Shown piece after piece: positions 9,707 to 21,232 of a stretch of DNA of 64,000 bases (position 1 is its first letter; each line of letters opens with the position of its first letter). The stretch is from Cadophora sp. MPI-SDFR-AT-0126 (Eukaryota; Ascomycota; Leotiomycetes; Helotiales; Ploettnerulaceae). The notes beneath the pieces were generated by a model that worked only from the letters and a program-made list of their open reading frames with translations, ran no database searches and was not told where the DNA came from. Both the position numbers and the translations under genes were made by a program. Location: the NCBI GenBank assembly GCA_020747065.1, contig JAGMVK010000009.1, positions 1,922,001-1,986,000 of the forward strand. Direction: 5' to 3'.

Positions 9707-12700
9707 GTTCTCCACAGGAGAGCTAAGTGTATGGATCTCTAGGAAGTGGGAACTAACTTGTGATGCGGCAGCCGGGAGGTGTCTTGTGATGCAGGAAGTA
9801 ATGGATGAATCGGAGCACATGTAACCGAAAATAGCTCTACAGAGGGCGCTGGCAGCAGAACAAATCGGGTAGGAGGTACGATCCAGTGTACATTGCCATG
9901 TATATTAGCGCCTGTACCAAACTCAAGTATGTTAGCAACTGCTCAGGTCCAAAGACGGAAATGGAAAATGCTCATGTCGAGATTCCGATATGGAATTGGC
10001 TGTGTTGTGCATACGCGCTCTAAATCATTAATTCGTCTATTGATGTTTATATGCCATGTCAATGCAAAAATGTTCCAGAGTACTCTCATGCGAATTATAG
10101 AAGTTTTTTTGATTGCGATGTGCAACAAACCGGGGGGTTCTCTTCGGCATCTTTATCAGGGTTCGTTGCTGACGCCCATCTAGCCTATTGGAAGTTGCTC
10201 TAGCGAGGTTGGGTGTGCCTAAAATTAGCCGCTGACCACCATAATGCAGGAACGCCTTTTCTGAGGCAGAACTTCGTTGCTTAATGGCGAGGGTTCAAAC
10301 AGGCTGAAACTACGCCATCCACAGGGCATCGTTGTTGCCCATCACCCACCCACGCTGCATCGAATTCTCCATTGTTATTATGATACCAAGTTATCTCACT
10401 TCTAGAACGATGCAGACATCACGAATCAACATGTCGAAGACCGCCAAATTTTTTGGCTACGTTTTCCAAGATAGTAGTGATCCCAATGTCCTCCCATATG
10501 TGACCCCGCGTATCTCAATCCTCGTCGTACAGCCATTTGAATATTAATTCCCTGGGGAAGCTCTTGGCGCCGTTGATGAAGATGCTAAAGAATTAAGTTA
10601 GGTATGTTCTATATCCTTGACGGTGGATTCGCTGCTAAATTCAAGCTAGGAGCGTGGCAGTTGAAGAACCTAATTTCTTTCCTCGAGGCCTTCAGTATGG
10701 CAATCTTCACTCGCGTTTTAGGCTGGATAACGCTCGAAGTGGATATTTTCTTGGGTAAGTTAGTGTTAAGAAAGAAATGAAAAGATACTAGGATTCACGT
10801 GTATTGGAACATGTGAGCACTTGGTTGCGTTGTAATTTTCTGGTCAGATGCTAACACATAGTAGATATGTTGTCTATGGGCACAAGCCAAAGTAAAAAGT
10901 ATACCAATAGATGATAACTACGCTTCTCTCAGCGACTCGTGCCAGGGGCAACGATCAGAGGCACATCCATGCAATCGAATCCCCCTAGCTCATATGCTTT
11001 CTTGATCAAGGTGTCCTTTCTTCTGTCTATTCCTTCGTTCTCTCGTTTCTTCTTATCCCCTCCTTGTTTCATTTTATCTTTGTTGTATCCATTTACATAG
11101 TAGCTGTTGCAGAGGTCGAGGAAGTTCCTCAGGTCACTGTGCTATCAAGCTTGGGCTTGGGGAATTTGAAAGCTGTCCGTTGTTCAGGTCATGGGTTATC
11201 AATAGACTCTATTCTTGATTGTTGTCATTCAGGCCTCTCATATTGATGTTCAACAAGGGCATAGGAGCCGCATTTGTCCCCGCGATCCTCCAAATCCCAT
11301 GCGGGTCGGTCTCCAAACCAACATGGTAGGAAGGGGGGGGAGGTAGTGTAATAGTAGAGCCTTATAATAGAGTCTTAAGATAAATACTTTATTTCAAGGT
11401 AATTTTGAAGTATTTATTTAAGTAAGGTTAAGAGAGATAAAGTAACTCTCTCTATATATTACTTTTTTTCCTTCATACATTCTTTATTACGTAATTATAA
11501 ATTTTAAAAGACTTTCATTATTTTCATATATCTTTATATTAATACATAAGGCTATTACCATATATTATGACGCCTTGCTCTAGAAAGACAGCTGTCACGT
11601 GTAATAACTGCCTTATATATCAACGGAGAGATATATAACGATAATAAGAGTCTCTTAGAATCTACAACTACGTAGTAAAGAAGGTATAGAGGGAGAGAGG
11701 TAATATACAGGGAGATTCGCTTTATCTTGCTTAGGCTTACTTAGGCAGGCATACGGAAATTGCCCTGAAATCCAGTATCCACCCCAAGGCTCTGCCATGA
11801 GGCTCTGCCGTCACATATATAATATTAGTCTTTCTAGAGTAAGCGTCACATATAGTAGTGGATTTTCTTGTAATGCAAATATACTTAGCTCACTTTTAAA
11901 GGGATCGGCATCATAGGACTCTAGCTGCGACCACGAGATCCTTACCCAGGGACAAATTCAAAGTTGCTAGTAAGGAAGCTTCGAGAAATGCACGTCTTAG
12001 ATGACTGCATGAGAGCTGATAGTGAGCACTACAATATCGGCGGCTCGCACCAGATTAAAGCCTTGCTTGAGGTATCAATGAAATCCTTAGAGTATCGTAC
12101 CCCAGGTCTTCGCCTTACATTTTTCTTACCCAAAGCGAGTAAGAAGGATAAAAAAGGTAAGAAGAACATACGAATCAACTGGGAACAGATAGGTGAGGAT
12201 GGGTTCTGAGTGGAAAGAGGAAGATAGAGAAGGGGTGACTGCGACATATGAGACCATGCATGAAAGCGGCGACGGCAGGAAGCAGGGGTGACAATCGGCC
12301 GTTCAGGCGATATCGTGCCTTTGTATATAAGGAAGAGGGAGGGCAGTGGATCTCGTCCAGCTCTGTTTTCTGTCTTAATGATTGAGGAAATTTATGGAAA
12401 ATTTCTAGAAGGTTGAAATACTGATTTGAAGAATGATATAGCTGCCTTATAACGGTGGACGAGACCCACTGCCCGCCCCATTTCGTACATATACTTTTAC
12501 AGGGACTTGCTAGATCCTCAACGCCACGGGCCAGGAGAGGTATGATTGCTCGTGGCGACAATACATGACATGGCTAGCATGCCCTGGTCGCCATAAGCAC
12601 TGAGAATACTATTTTAGTATTACAATAATACCAGGATATCTAGATCCAATCTTTTAATGAGTTTGCAAGGTAGCAAAAGCTTGACAATAGTGGCTCGCAG

Positions 12701-13263
12701 GCATAGACGGTCAACCCTTCCTTCAAGCGCTTCGAAATTAATAGAAATAGTGACAGATTAACGAGGCAGTCGAAACGACAATTGTTAGGGGTGATGAACT
12801 ATTAACAGTATAATCAAACGATAGTTTTACTCTTATTAGTATGAAGTAGTCTGCTAGACGAGAAATAATCAAAAAATTTGATAAATGTCGTAGTGATTTT
12901 AGAGACTTGCGAAGTAAAAGCTTGCAATCACAAAACTACACACACATCTCGCGTCATAGGGCTAAACACCAACCACTTTTATATATCGCTATCTCGCATT
13001 TGTGAATGTTAGTTCCAAGATTTATGTGCAAAAGTAAAGTATTTCAACCTCCCAAAGGGGGCATTATTGTTTATTTCCCGTCTATTTTCTAAAGATGTCT
13101 ATGAGGTATCCTCAAACGCCTCATATGCCAGATGAAACCATAGGAAAGAATTTCAAAAGTACAATCATGACCAATGATTTAGGGTCCAGCCTCAAATTGT
13201 GTAATCATGATGGGTGTGTGGGATGAAAAGGGCAGAAGGAACAGTGATCATCAGATGATCCGC
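9707..13263. other. Gene-poor region with AT-rich patches
   Basis: No ORF here has conserved motifs or splice support. Base composition shifts strongly: 11330-11720 and roughly 12560-13000 are visibly AT-rich with many short TA-containing runs, unlike the genes on either side. A basic fragment at about 11960-12209, ending KASKKDKKGKKNIRINWEQI, may be the decayed end of some coding sequence. The pattern resembles RIP-degraded repeat DNA, but no transposase or reverse transcriptase relic can be recognised. Confidence 0.5.
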
Positions 13264-14379
13264 TTAGTTCTTCCAAGAGACGCGAACCTCACGACCTCGG
13301 ATCTTAGGCGCAGCGCATGTTCCAAAAGCTGCCTGACATCCCGTTCCACAGTGAAGAGCTGAGGTACCGCAGTAGCCTCCAGAAGAGCAGCAATTCACGC
13401 CTGCACACTTCTGTCCCTTTGCACCACCGCAGGATCCGTCCATGGAAATGGCGCCTGTAGGGGATGCGGAACCAGAGGAGCCTGCGATGGGAGTAGATCC
13501 TCCTGCGTTCGGTCCTGATGAAGCAATGCCGGTCGGAGCTGATTCAGTGAGTGTCGAAGTGGTGGTTGTGAATGTTGGCTGGGGTCCTTCAGCGGGCAAG
13601 CCAGTGGATGATGGAGGGGTGACGGAGCTGCCAGAGCTGCCACCGGGTGGTGAGGACGCAGAATGAACGGGCACGGCAGGTGCTGGTGTATCGCCGCCAG
13701 TCGCTGCACCACAATTTCCAACCAAAGAGTTTGGAGTGCCAGAGCCAACAGAGTCGGGTCCAGGGTTAGGGAATTGCGCATCTGACTGTTGTGCGGTCGT
13801 ACATCCGTTTCCGATATTTGCTACGAACATTGCTGGTCGGGAGGAATATGGAGTTGATGCGGCAGCTGCGGAACTGCCTCCAGTGATCTCGATGGCTGCA
13901 CAATTTTGGTAGAATTCGCCAGTACCCGACGAGTGAGGCATCCAACTCCATGAGAGGATCTGTCTGCCGACTGGCGCATCGCCAGGTACAGTAAACGGGA
14001 TCTGGTAGCCATCACCTCCGACACAACCTCCCATGACGGACTTAATGACTGTGAAGGATTTGCCATCAGGGGAAAGTGAAATCTGACAGCTTCCTCCGTC
14101 GTGTGACGCGCCTCCACTCACAGTGACTTTCTGAGAGGAACCTTGTGCGTAGGTTGCAGTGGCTTTTCCGACGCCAGAAGCGTCAGCGAAGTCAACTTCA
14201 TAGCCTTTGCACAGTTTTCCGCCTTGTGTGGACAGTGGGGTGGTCATGCTGTAATCGACGGTGTTCTGGTTGGCGTTGGGGTTCTTCTTGCTGCGGAACG
14301 GCGCAGGATCGCTCATCTCCATGTGTCCGAAGACAACAGTGAAGAGGCTGATCAAGATGAAGATATGGTGATACTGCAT
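13264..14379 (-). CDS. AA11 lytic polysaccharide monooxygenase with C-terminal CBM18
   Basis: Intronless, 371 aa. The ATG at 14379 gives an 18-residue signal peptide (hydrophobic ILISLFTVVFG) directly followed by His19 (HMEMSDPAP). That His becomes the mature N-terminus and the copper-brace ligand, which fixes the start and cleavage site. A second His sits in GGASHDGGSC, and YQNCAAIEI matches the end of the AA11 catalytic domain at about residue 165. AA11 enzymes oxidatively cleave chitin. A Ser/Pro/Thr-rich linker of roughly 110 residues leads to a cysteine-rich CBM18-like module at about 314-355 (CGGAKGQKCAGVNCCSSGGYCG), the hevein-type chitin binder. The protein is secreted. The short tail after the module is basic. 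Neighbours are also secretory. Confidence 0.93.
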   Translation of the reverse strand: MQYHHIFILISLFTVVFGHMEMSDPAPFRSKKNPNANQNTVDYSMTTPLSTQGGKLCKGYEVDFADASGVGKATATYAQGSSQKVTVSGGASHDGGSCQISLSPDGKSFTVIKSVMGGCVGGDGYQIPFTVPGDAPVGRQILSWSWMPHSSGTGEFYQNCAAIEITGGSSAAAASTPYSSRPAMFVANIGNGCTTAQQSDAQFPNPGPDSVGSGTPNSLVGNCGAATGGDTPAPAVPVHSASSPPGGSSGSSVTPPSSTGLPAEGPQPTFTTTTSTLTESAPTGIASSGPNAGGSTPIAGSSGSASPTGAISMDGSCGGAKGQKCAGVNCCSSGGYCGTSALHCGTGCQAAFGTCAAPKIRGREVRVSWKN

Positions 14380-15501
14380 GGCTGCGGTATTCAAAGTTGT
14401 GTGGTGATAGTGAAAGTAGTAGTACTGTATGATGATAGTTTGCTGTGAAGCTGGTGGTTCTGAAGAAGGAGGAGAAAAGATGTCGGAGAGAAATTCTATA
14501 TCAATTTATGGAGTTGTGAATTGCATTGTTCAGATCTCTAGAACAATGAACAATAACAAGTGTTTGGCTGCAAGGAGAACATTTTATTGTTCCGAGGAAA
14601 CAATGACAGGCTATTGTCCAACTCAGTCAGGAACCAAGGTCGCGACATTGCGGGTTGTGGCGGATAAAGTCGACACTTCTCGCTTGTCCTGCCAAACAAA
14701 GGGGGTTTCCTCGTCAAGTGTTGACAACCAATGAATCTGTCGAGATATTCGTTCCCACGTGTCGAAACAAGGAGACGATCAACCTTCTGATACTGAATGA
14801 CGAGACAAGGAAGGCGAGCGAGCTTATTGGTTTGAGGCAGGAAGAACAAAAAGGAAACAGAAGATGGAATATTCAGAGCATGCACAGGGGGCAGACCGGA
14901 TCGAGCCCAGCGGCGGAAACACAACTGCAAACTAGGACAGTCACTCTCGAGTGTCCGTCAACTAGAATCATGGACTTTTCAAGAGGACTCTGGGGTGACA
15001 CAGGCCCTTTGACGGTAAGTAATAGAAGATTGGACTCATCCCACGTGACTCGACTCACACAAACAGACTTCCCTTACCTGCAGTTCATCCAGTCTCAAGA
15101 TGTGTCCAAGTCCCAGCACCAACAGCATCTCGGCGACTCGCCCATATCTGAAATCCATGAGAAGATCCCACCATCCACTGACGTAGCCAAGATCCATCAT
15201 CTCACAAACAAGTGCGTTTCAGCTCCCCGCGTGTCGCGAATTAGGTGGGCGCTTCGCGTTTGCATGGCTGAGACCCTTGTCGGAGATCCGCTCCGCCACA
15301 CTTTCCAACGAAGCGAGCCAGGACATCCAGAGTTAGAAATGCTGACGATCGCTCGTGTGGTTTAATTTAATCTGGACTTCAATTCCTGCTTCTCCTTTTT
15401 CTTGATTTTCCTTCTTCTTTTGGACGTGACTTTGACTTACTGCATTTCTTGAACTTTTGGACCTTTTAGTACCGTTGCGGCAAACACATTCATTTGATAT
15501 C
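14380..15501. other. Divergent intergenic region with a long open frame
   Basis: The region holds the promoters of the AA11 gene and the six-TM gene. A frame on the + strand stays open from 14655 to 15365, but it begins at TTG, its first ATG is near 14881, and it has no recognisable domain. The 15370-15500 part is pyrimidine-rich, like a fungal 5' leader. Confidence 0.4.
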
Positions 15502-16566
15502 ATGGCCGGCTCGTTCAACTGTTCGGTTGTGCCTACCGACACAGCGACTGATGCTGGTGTGGCGGGCACAGGGGTGAGTTCTTGAAGTTGGAAATGGAAC
15601 AGGAAATGTGGCTGATCTCACCCAGGTTCTCCTCTCCTTCATCATCACAGCCGGCATCTCTCTCATTATGTCCATCATAATCGTGCTCCACGAAGTGCGT
15701 CGGGGTTCAGAAGCCAAAGTCCTGCGAAAGCTTCTCCTATCCCTCAGCGATCAGCAGGTCATCACTGGTATTGGCATTCAGAGCGTTGCCTTGGCGAAGA
15801 TGAAGACGATGGTCCCATACCACTTCTTTATCGTGTGGATGTTGTCACTGTTGTCAACTGCGACGCATGTTGGGACCTTGCTGGCGCTGGTGAATGATTT
15901 CAAACGTGACTGGGTTCTGAGGTGGCTGAGACAATTCTTCATGTTTGTGAACTTGGTCCTATCCATCGTGTCTGGGATCTTCATCCTCATGTCCGTGATG
16001 AGAGATGTGAAGCCCACGTTGCCGATTGCTTGTGTTTGGGAAGTCGAGTCCACGGGTGCACCATCCAATGCCGGGACATCGATTGCAGGGACTATCGCTG
16101 TGATGGCTGGTCAACTCGTCTTCTTCCTCGTCGGAGTCTGGTACTTGCATGTGAAGAATCGGAAATGGTTGAGAGCTGTTCAATTGGTGGGATTGTTGGT
16201 ATTGGGAGCCATTGGAATCGGTGCTGCTATCCGTGTCATCTTGCTGTCGCAAGCCTTTGGATCGCCTTCAGTGACTCTGGCCGATACGGGAGAGAAGGAT
16301 TGGAGTTTTGGACAACTGCTTCCGCTTTTGTTACTCTTGTTGCCTTTGGTTTCGGCTGTTGAGATTATGCGAGGTATATTCTGTTTTGATTTGTCTAAGA
16401 ATAGGAGAACTGATTTGAAGCAGGTGAAATGAAAGTTCCATCTCCAGTCGTCGATGATCATTCGGCACCTCTGTTGATTGGAGGTGAAAAACTTTCAGGC
16501 AATCGAGCATCGTTCCAGCCTAATCCTTTCTGGGGGAATCAGAAGAGCCGGTTCAGCAAATGGTAG
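15502..16566 (+). CDS. Six-TM integral membrane protein of unknown function
   Basis: Exons 15502-15573, 15626-16373 and 16424-16566 give 320 aa. The last intron (GTATAT...CAG) is inferred because it replaces a read-through stop at 16432 with a tail ending NPFWGNQKSRFSKW, which reads like a genuine cytosolic end. A short N-terminal segment with a likely N-glycosylation site (NCS) precedes six hydrophobic segments: at about residues 25-46, 73-96, 108-130, 155-180, 190-213 and 235-255. Basic residues follow TM1 (HEVRRGSEAKVLRK), suggesting that loop is cytosolic. The layout recalls fungal seven-TM-like orphan receptors, but I recognise no named family. It is followed, 692 bp on, by the secreted orphan on the same strand. 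Confidence 0.8.
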
Positions 16567-17258
16567 TTGGAGCAATGCAACAACTCGAGAGACAACTTCT
16601 ATCGACCACTTACGTGCCCACGTCAGTGATACGTTGCCGTACTATCGGCTGTCTGACTCTAGAATCATGCGCAATAAGGAAGTATTTGGTACTGCCTCAA
16701 CATGGCTTCGAGGGAGCTTGCCCATACACCCGCGCCAAGAGTAATACTGTCAAGAGAGACGAAGCGCAACAGCTCAAGAACAAAAATAGAAATAGAGTAC
16801 ATCATCTTGCCGCTGAGATCGACCTTATCAGGAGAGGTAATGAAGCAAGTAGTCAAATAAATCCTAGAAGCGACAACACAGGATCAGCGACTGTTCCGTC
16901 TTACTTGAATGAAGACATGGAGTTTCTCCAAGTAGCAGCCATACAGGCCCACCGTTCAAGTGATCAATAACGACTGGTATTTGAAAGTTGAAATGCTAGA
17001 AAACGAAGGAGAGTTGCCCCTGGAAAGACAATAACGGAGAGGGAGAGGAAGGACTTGTCATCACGGAACTTTAGTTGAAAGAAATGAAGCTATCCAAATC
17101 ACGTGGCCAGTTGATTTCCTTATCTTATCGGGCTGACGCGTCTCTTTGCCCATTTCCACTCCATCAACATCCCCTCCAGCGACAAACTCCCAAAATGGCT
17201 ATCTGGAAGCTCCTCGCATGCTCTCGCAGCTGCTTTGCGACTGCGAGCTTTGTCCAAC
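16567..17258. other. Intergenic region
   Basis: This spans the end of the six-TM gene and the promoter of the secreted orphan. A 136-codon open frame at 16560-16970 has no ATG context, motif or splice signal, and I do not call it. An ATG at 17195 in another frame is closed after 25 codons. Confidence 0.4.
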
Positions 17259-19332
17259 ATGATATTCCCTAGTTCCACCACCATCGTGTGGTTCCTCACC
17301 CATATCACCACTATCGCAATTGCTCAGCAGCAACACCCACTACTCGACCTTGAATCCGATGCCACAGAAACAAGTCATTGGAAGCTCAATTTCTCCTCCG
17401 AAGCACCTCATTACTTTGCCTCAGTCTACGGACTTCTCCAGCAATGGCCAAATACATTTTTCCCAAACGGGCACAGCATTGTGCCATGTGAGATCCCAGC
17501 TTTCACGAAGCTGTACCATGGCCGGACGGATGCTGCCCTCCCTCCAAGCCCGGAATGGTTCGCCTTTGATATGCAAGTCCACTTCTCCCTCTATACGAGC
17601 GCTGCTAATATCTAATAGAGGGATGTCCTATGGGATAATGGGCGGCACTCGAAACTCGCACATGCTAACCTACCAAACAACCCGCCGAACCAAATGCATC
17701 TACTTCGATGGGGAATCCGCGACTCTATTCGGGACAGGACAACTGGATACACAGATGCTGCATATATGGGGTAATCTATCTGGACCAGGAAAACCGGACG
17801 ATGGGTTCCGGTTCTTGTGGGACGAATACGCTCGTGCTGCTGGACTGTGCAAATGGATTGCAGATGCGGAGCTGGGTGGGCCAGGCTGGGGTTATGAGGG
17901 CATTGTGAGGATGAATGCGGGGTTTGAGATGATTTGGTGTAATTTCAGTAGTCCGTCCATACGGCTGGTGTCGCATTTGAATGTGTCCGCGCCACTTCTT
18001 CCGCCAAGGGAGAAGACAAAAGTCGAGCGGGGACTGGAGGAGAGGGGATATGAGGACAATTCGAAATTTCCACTGCCTACGAGAACGAAGCAAACTGAAC
18101 CAACTCCATCTCCGCCTTATTTCAATTTTGATTGGGAGCTTCTGCAGCGAGAACCTTTTCGACCGAGTAGGAACTGGGGCTGGTATGCAAGCAGCACTCT
18201 ACACTATGGATCTTCAGGAGATGGGCCAGGTATTGGAGAGTTTCGCGTGAGGCCAGAAACGTGCGGATTCATGAGTTACTACAGTCCAATATTTGAAAGC
18301 GAGGGGACTGTCCGAATGTTGGAAGAACAGAAAGTTCTGAATCTTACAAACGAAGGCTTCTGGACTGGTCCCAGTAGCGGAGGGAAGAGATCTGCGGCTT
18401 TGGAATCTTTGACACGGAGACGAAGACAACATGTTCTGAAGAATATAACTTCATCTGATGCTGCGGTCATGAGAGCTAATTCTGAGCGTGTGATGCGAGA
18501 TCGTCTGGCCCAAGGCGACGACAATTGTACTGGAGTCGACTGGTCAGTTTTGACAAACGACATTGTACAGGCGTATTCTAGTCCACTTCTCAAACTTTCC
18601 AAAACTCTGCAGAAGTATGGAAATCATACAGGCAACCATAGCCTTCTTCATGAATGGATGACCGATGTCCGTCTGCAAACCCATATGTTTGTTCTGCCAT
18701 TCTTGGAATACCCAGAAGACGCAAATGAGGACACATGGAAGAGAGGCTCGAAATTGTTTGAGAGAACATATTCGTTCTGTCGATTTCAATATACTCGTCT
18801 CCTTGATCCCGAAGAAGGGATAATACTCGGACCTGAAGAGACCCTCTTGAAATGGGCAGTCGAGGAGACAATAGGAGGCATTTGCTCAGTCATCATTGAA
18901 GTCAGTCTGGCAGTCGAAGGACTCTGGCAGGCCAAGTTCAACCAACCCATTATCTTATCACCCACATATCCACTTGCTTCGAGCATAAAGTCCGAAGTCC
19001 ACCGCTGGACAAACGGCATCGAAGAACTCATGGCCTGGCTAGGTTGGGCAGGGGAATGGATCGGCTGTGAGCAGAAGTGCGGTTGGGATGAAAGCTGCTT
19101 CATTCCTATGTGGCCACTATTCCATCCCGGCGACGGCGGCTTCGGTCGACGACCTCCAGGAAATCGGACAAGGTACGGCTATCCTGGAGGAAAATATCCA
19201 CGACCGCCACCTGATTTCGGTACTCCTGGGAATGGGACTGGCGGACCTGGAAGCGGGTTCGGTCGTTGGACGCCAAGTGAAGCAGATCTTTGGGAACCCA
19301 AGTGCGTTAAATCGAATTATCTTTATTACTAA
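17259..19332 (+). CDS. Secreted 675-aa orphan protein
   Basis: Exons 17259-17572 and 17619-19332. The intron needs a GC donor (GCAAGTCC at 17573) and ends in TAATAG; without it the two open frames cannot be joined. The ATG at 17259 starts a signal-peptide-like stretch (TIVWFLTHITTIAIAQQQ). The body contains the distinctive motif MSYGIMGGTRNSHMLTYQTT followed by CIYFDGESA, many Trp residues, and several N-glycosylation sequons (NFS, NVS, NLT, NHT). A Cys-rich, Gly/Pro-rich end follows (GCEQKCGWDESCF, then PGGKYPRPPPDFG). It resembles a widespread fungal secreted family, but I can assign no domain or activity. The stop at 19332 could be bypassed by an intron from 19302; this affects only the last residues. 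Confidence 0.8.
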
Positions 19333-20084
19333 AGTGCTTCCCACTGTGAGCGCGAAGCTTGACCTGAAGCACTGTCGATTCGATGTTTTGCGAAAGAGCG
19401 ACCCACCGAAGCGGCACAGCCAAAATCTCCGAATGATGTGATGATGAGCAATCATGGCAGCCGACATCTGGATCCGCTCGAATACGAGATTACCCACTTT
19501 TCTTTATCAGATCGATGAGACAGATCCCCAACCTTAATTTGACATCTGCTATGAGAGATGAGGCTTAACGGGTGTTTGAGACGCTGTTGCGGTGTTTAAC
19601 TTGGAACAAAAGTGTCACGGCGGACAGTTGGCCTCAAATTGTACGCTTCCGCTGCTTGTCCAACTCATGTCAGAGCCTGTTGTACCTCCTGTACCTCTCG
19701 GTACTCGATTCGAAGGCAATTCACGCCGCAATACCAGAACAAGTCGACTCTCGGACACTATTCTTTTCGTCTCGTGATCCGACACGATCCAACACATTCA
19801 CAAGGTACACGCACATACACAATCAGATACCAAGTCATATGTTCAAATGCATCATCTCTCATGAAAGCCGTCTATATGCTCCATTTCACCTCTCCACTAT
19901 GCAAAATCCCCCAGACAAACTCGTCCATTAGAAGCGTCAAGTGACATACATCCAATCCAACCATTCCATTTTCCAGCGGCCAATGGACATTTTTCTCCAG
20001 TCTCTGTCCCATTTTCATGCCGATCTCAATCCTGTCTTCCTTCTCCACGGCTGTTCAAAGCCCCATCCTCGTCTCAAAATGCAT
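19333..20084. other. Convergent intergenic region
   Basis: These 752 bp between two 3' ends contain only overlapping short ORFs on both strands without motifs. Nothing else is seen. Confidence 0.4.
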
Positions 20085-21232
20085 CTAAGCACTCGCACGG
20101 TAAGTGTTCCACATGCTAAGCATACGGGTAGCCTGGTTGGGCGTGAAGTTATCGTAGCAAGAACTACATTTCTGTCAGCCTCCAAGCTCTTCAATCTCAC
20201 CTCACCGACATCTGGGCAAAACTCACTCATAAGAATAATCCATGTAGTTGTGGATAGGATCCAGACCGGCAACATTAGGACACGAATCACGACCAGTTGG
20301 GCACCCGCTGGTGGGCGACAATTGCTGGGGCGTGTCGGCGATGCTGTCGCCTGAGCCGGAGCATGAGCTGCCTTGGAAGGTGTGGAAGAGTCCCATCCAG
20401 TGGCCGACTTCGTGGGTCACGGTCTTGCCGAGGTTGTAGTTGGTGGCTGTTCCGCCGGGTGCGGTGCTGTAGAGGATGGAGCAGCCATCATACTGTTACT
20501 CCTGTCAATCTCTTTGTTCTCTTGCAATTTTTACTCTTCGATTGAATGCTTCTGGGGGAAACTTACGTAGAAGTCGTTGGATCCGGAAGCAGCATTGGTG
20601 GGGAAATAGCAGTATCCCAGGTTGCCGCCGATTGCGTACTGGAAGTAGATATTCAGATCCTTGTATGTTCCCTTGCGGAGAGCCTTCTTCATGGCCAGCT
20701 CAGCGCCGTCGGATGCCCAGCTGGTGTTGATGGTCCAGTCTGTCCCGGCATTGACAAATTGGAATCCGGAGGCGGCTAGATGAGCGTCAGTACACTTCCA
20801 TGCTCCGATTCGACCAAAAACACTGGATAGAAACACCGACTCCAGAATTTGGAATCCAGGAATTCAGATTTCAGCGCTGAAAGTTTAGTACTCACCATAG
20901 TTATCATTCATAACAGCCAACTGCTGCGTAATCTGACTCGCACTCACATATCCACCACTCGCAGCCGTCGATCTTGCTACAACATGGAAATACACATTAA
21001 CGGTGATGGTGGCAAGAGCCGAGACCGCCCCATCGGCAGCCAGAGCCGAGACGCCAAGTGCGGATTTGGAGGCTGCTTCTTCGGCAGCCATGTCTTTGGC
21101 GATGGCGAGGAACTCGGCAGTGGGGACAACACCGCAGCCGAATTTGGTGTCGCGGGGACCGTTGGCCGGGTGGGCGGACACCATGGGTGTGAGGGCGCTG
21201 GCAAGAGCCAGGAGGATGCTGAAACGTGCCAT
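20085..21232 (-). CDS. Secreted M43-family (pappalysin-like) zinc metalloprotease
   Basis: Exons 21232-20896, 20775-20567, 20492-20227 and 20163-20085 give 296 aa, the usual length for fungal MEP1-type enzymes. There is a clear signal peptide ([20 protein letters not shown]). The zinc site [11 protein letters not shown] matches HExxHxxGxxH, and NYMDYS is the Met-turn. The C-terminal exon ends with [15 protein letters not shown], a typical family ending. Paired cysteines around the active site ([23 protein letters not shown]) also fit. The product is an extracellular endopeptidase; fungal relatives degrade host or environmental proteins. All four exon junctions have GT-AG ends and keep phase. 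The next gene upstream is over 3 kb away. Confidence 0.93.

Noticed and set aside
14655..15365. A 236-codon open frame upstream of the six-TM gene
   Set aside because: It starts at TTG, the first ATG leaves about 157 codons, no domain or splice signal is seen, and it occupies two divergent promoters. It is long enough to deserve an RNA-seq look but not a gene call.
16560..16970. 136-codon open frame after the six-TM gene
   Set aside because: It begins at the stop region of that gene in another frame, has low-complexity composition and no motif; probably chance.
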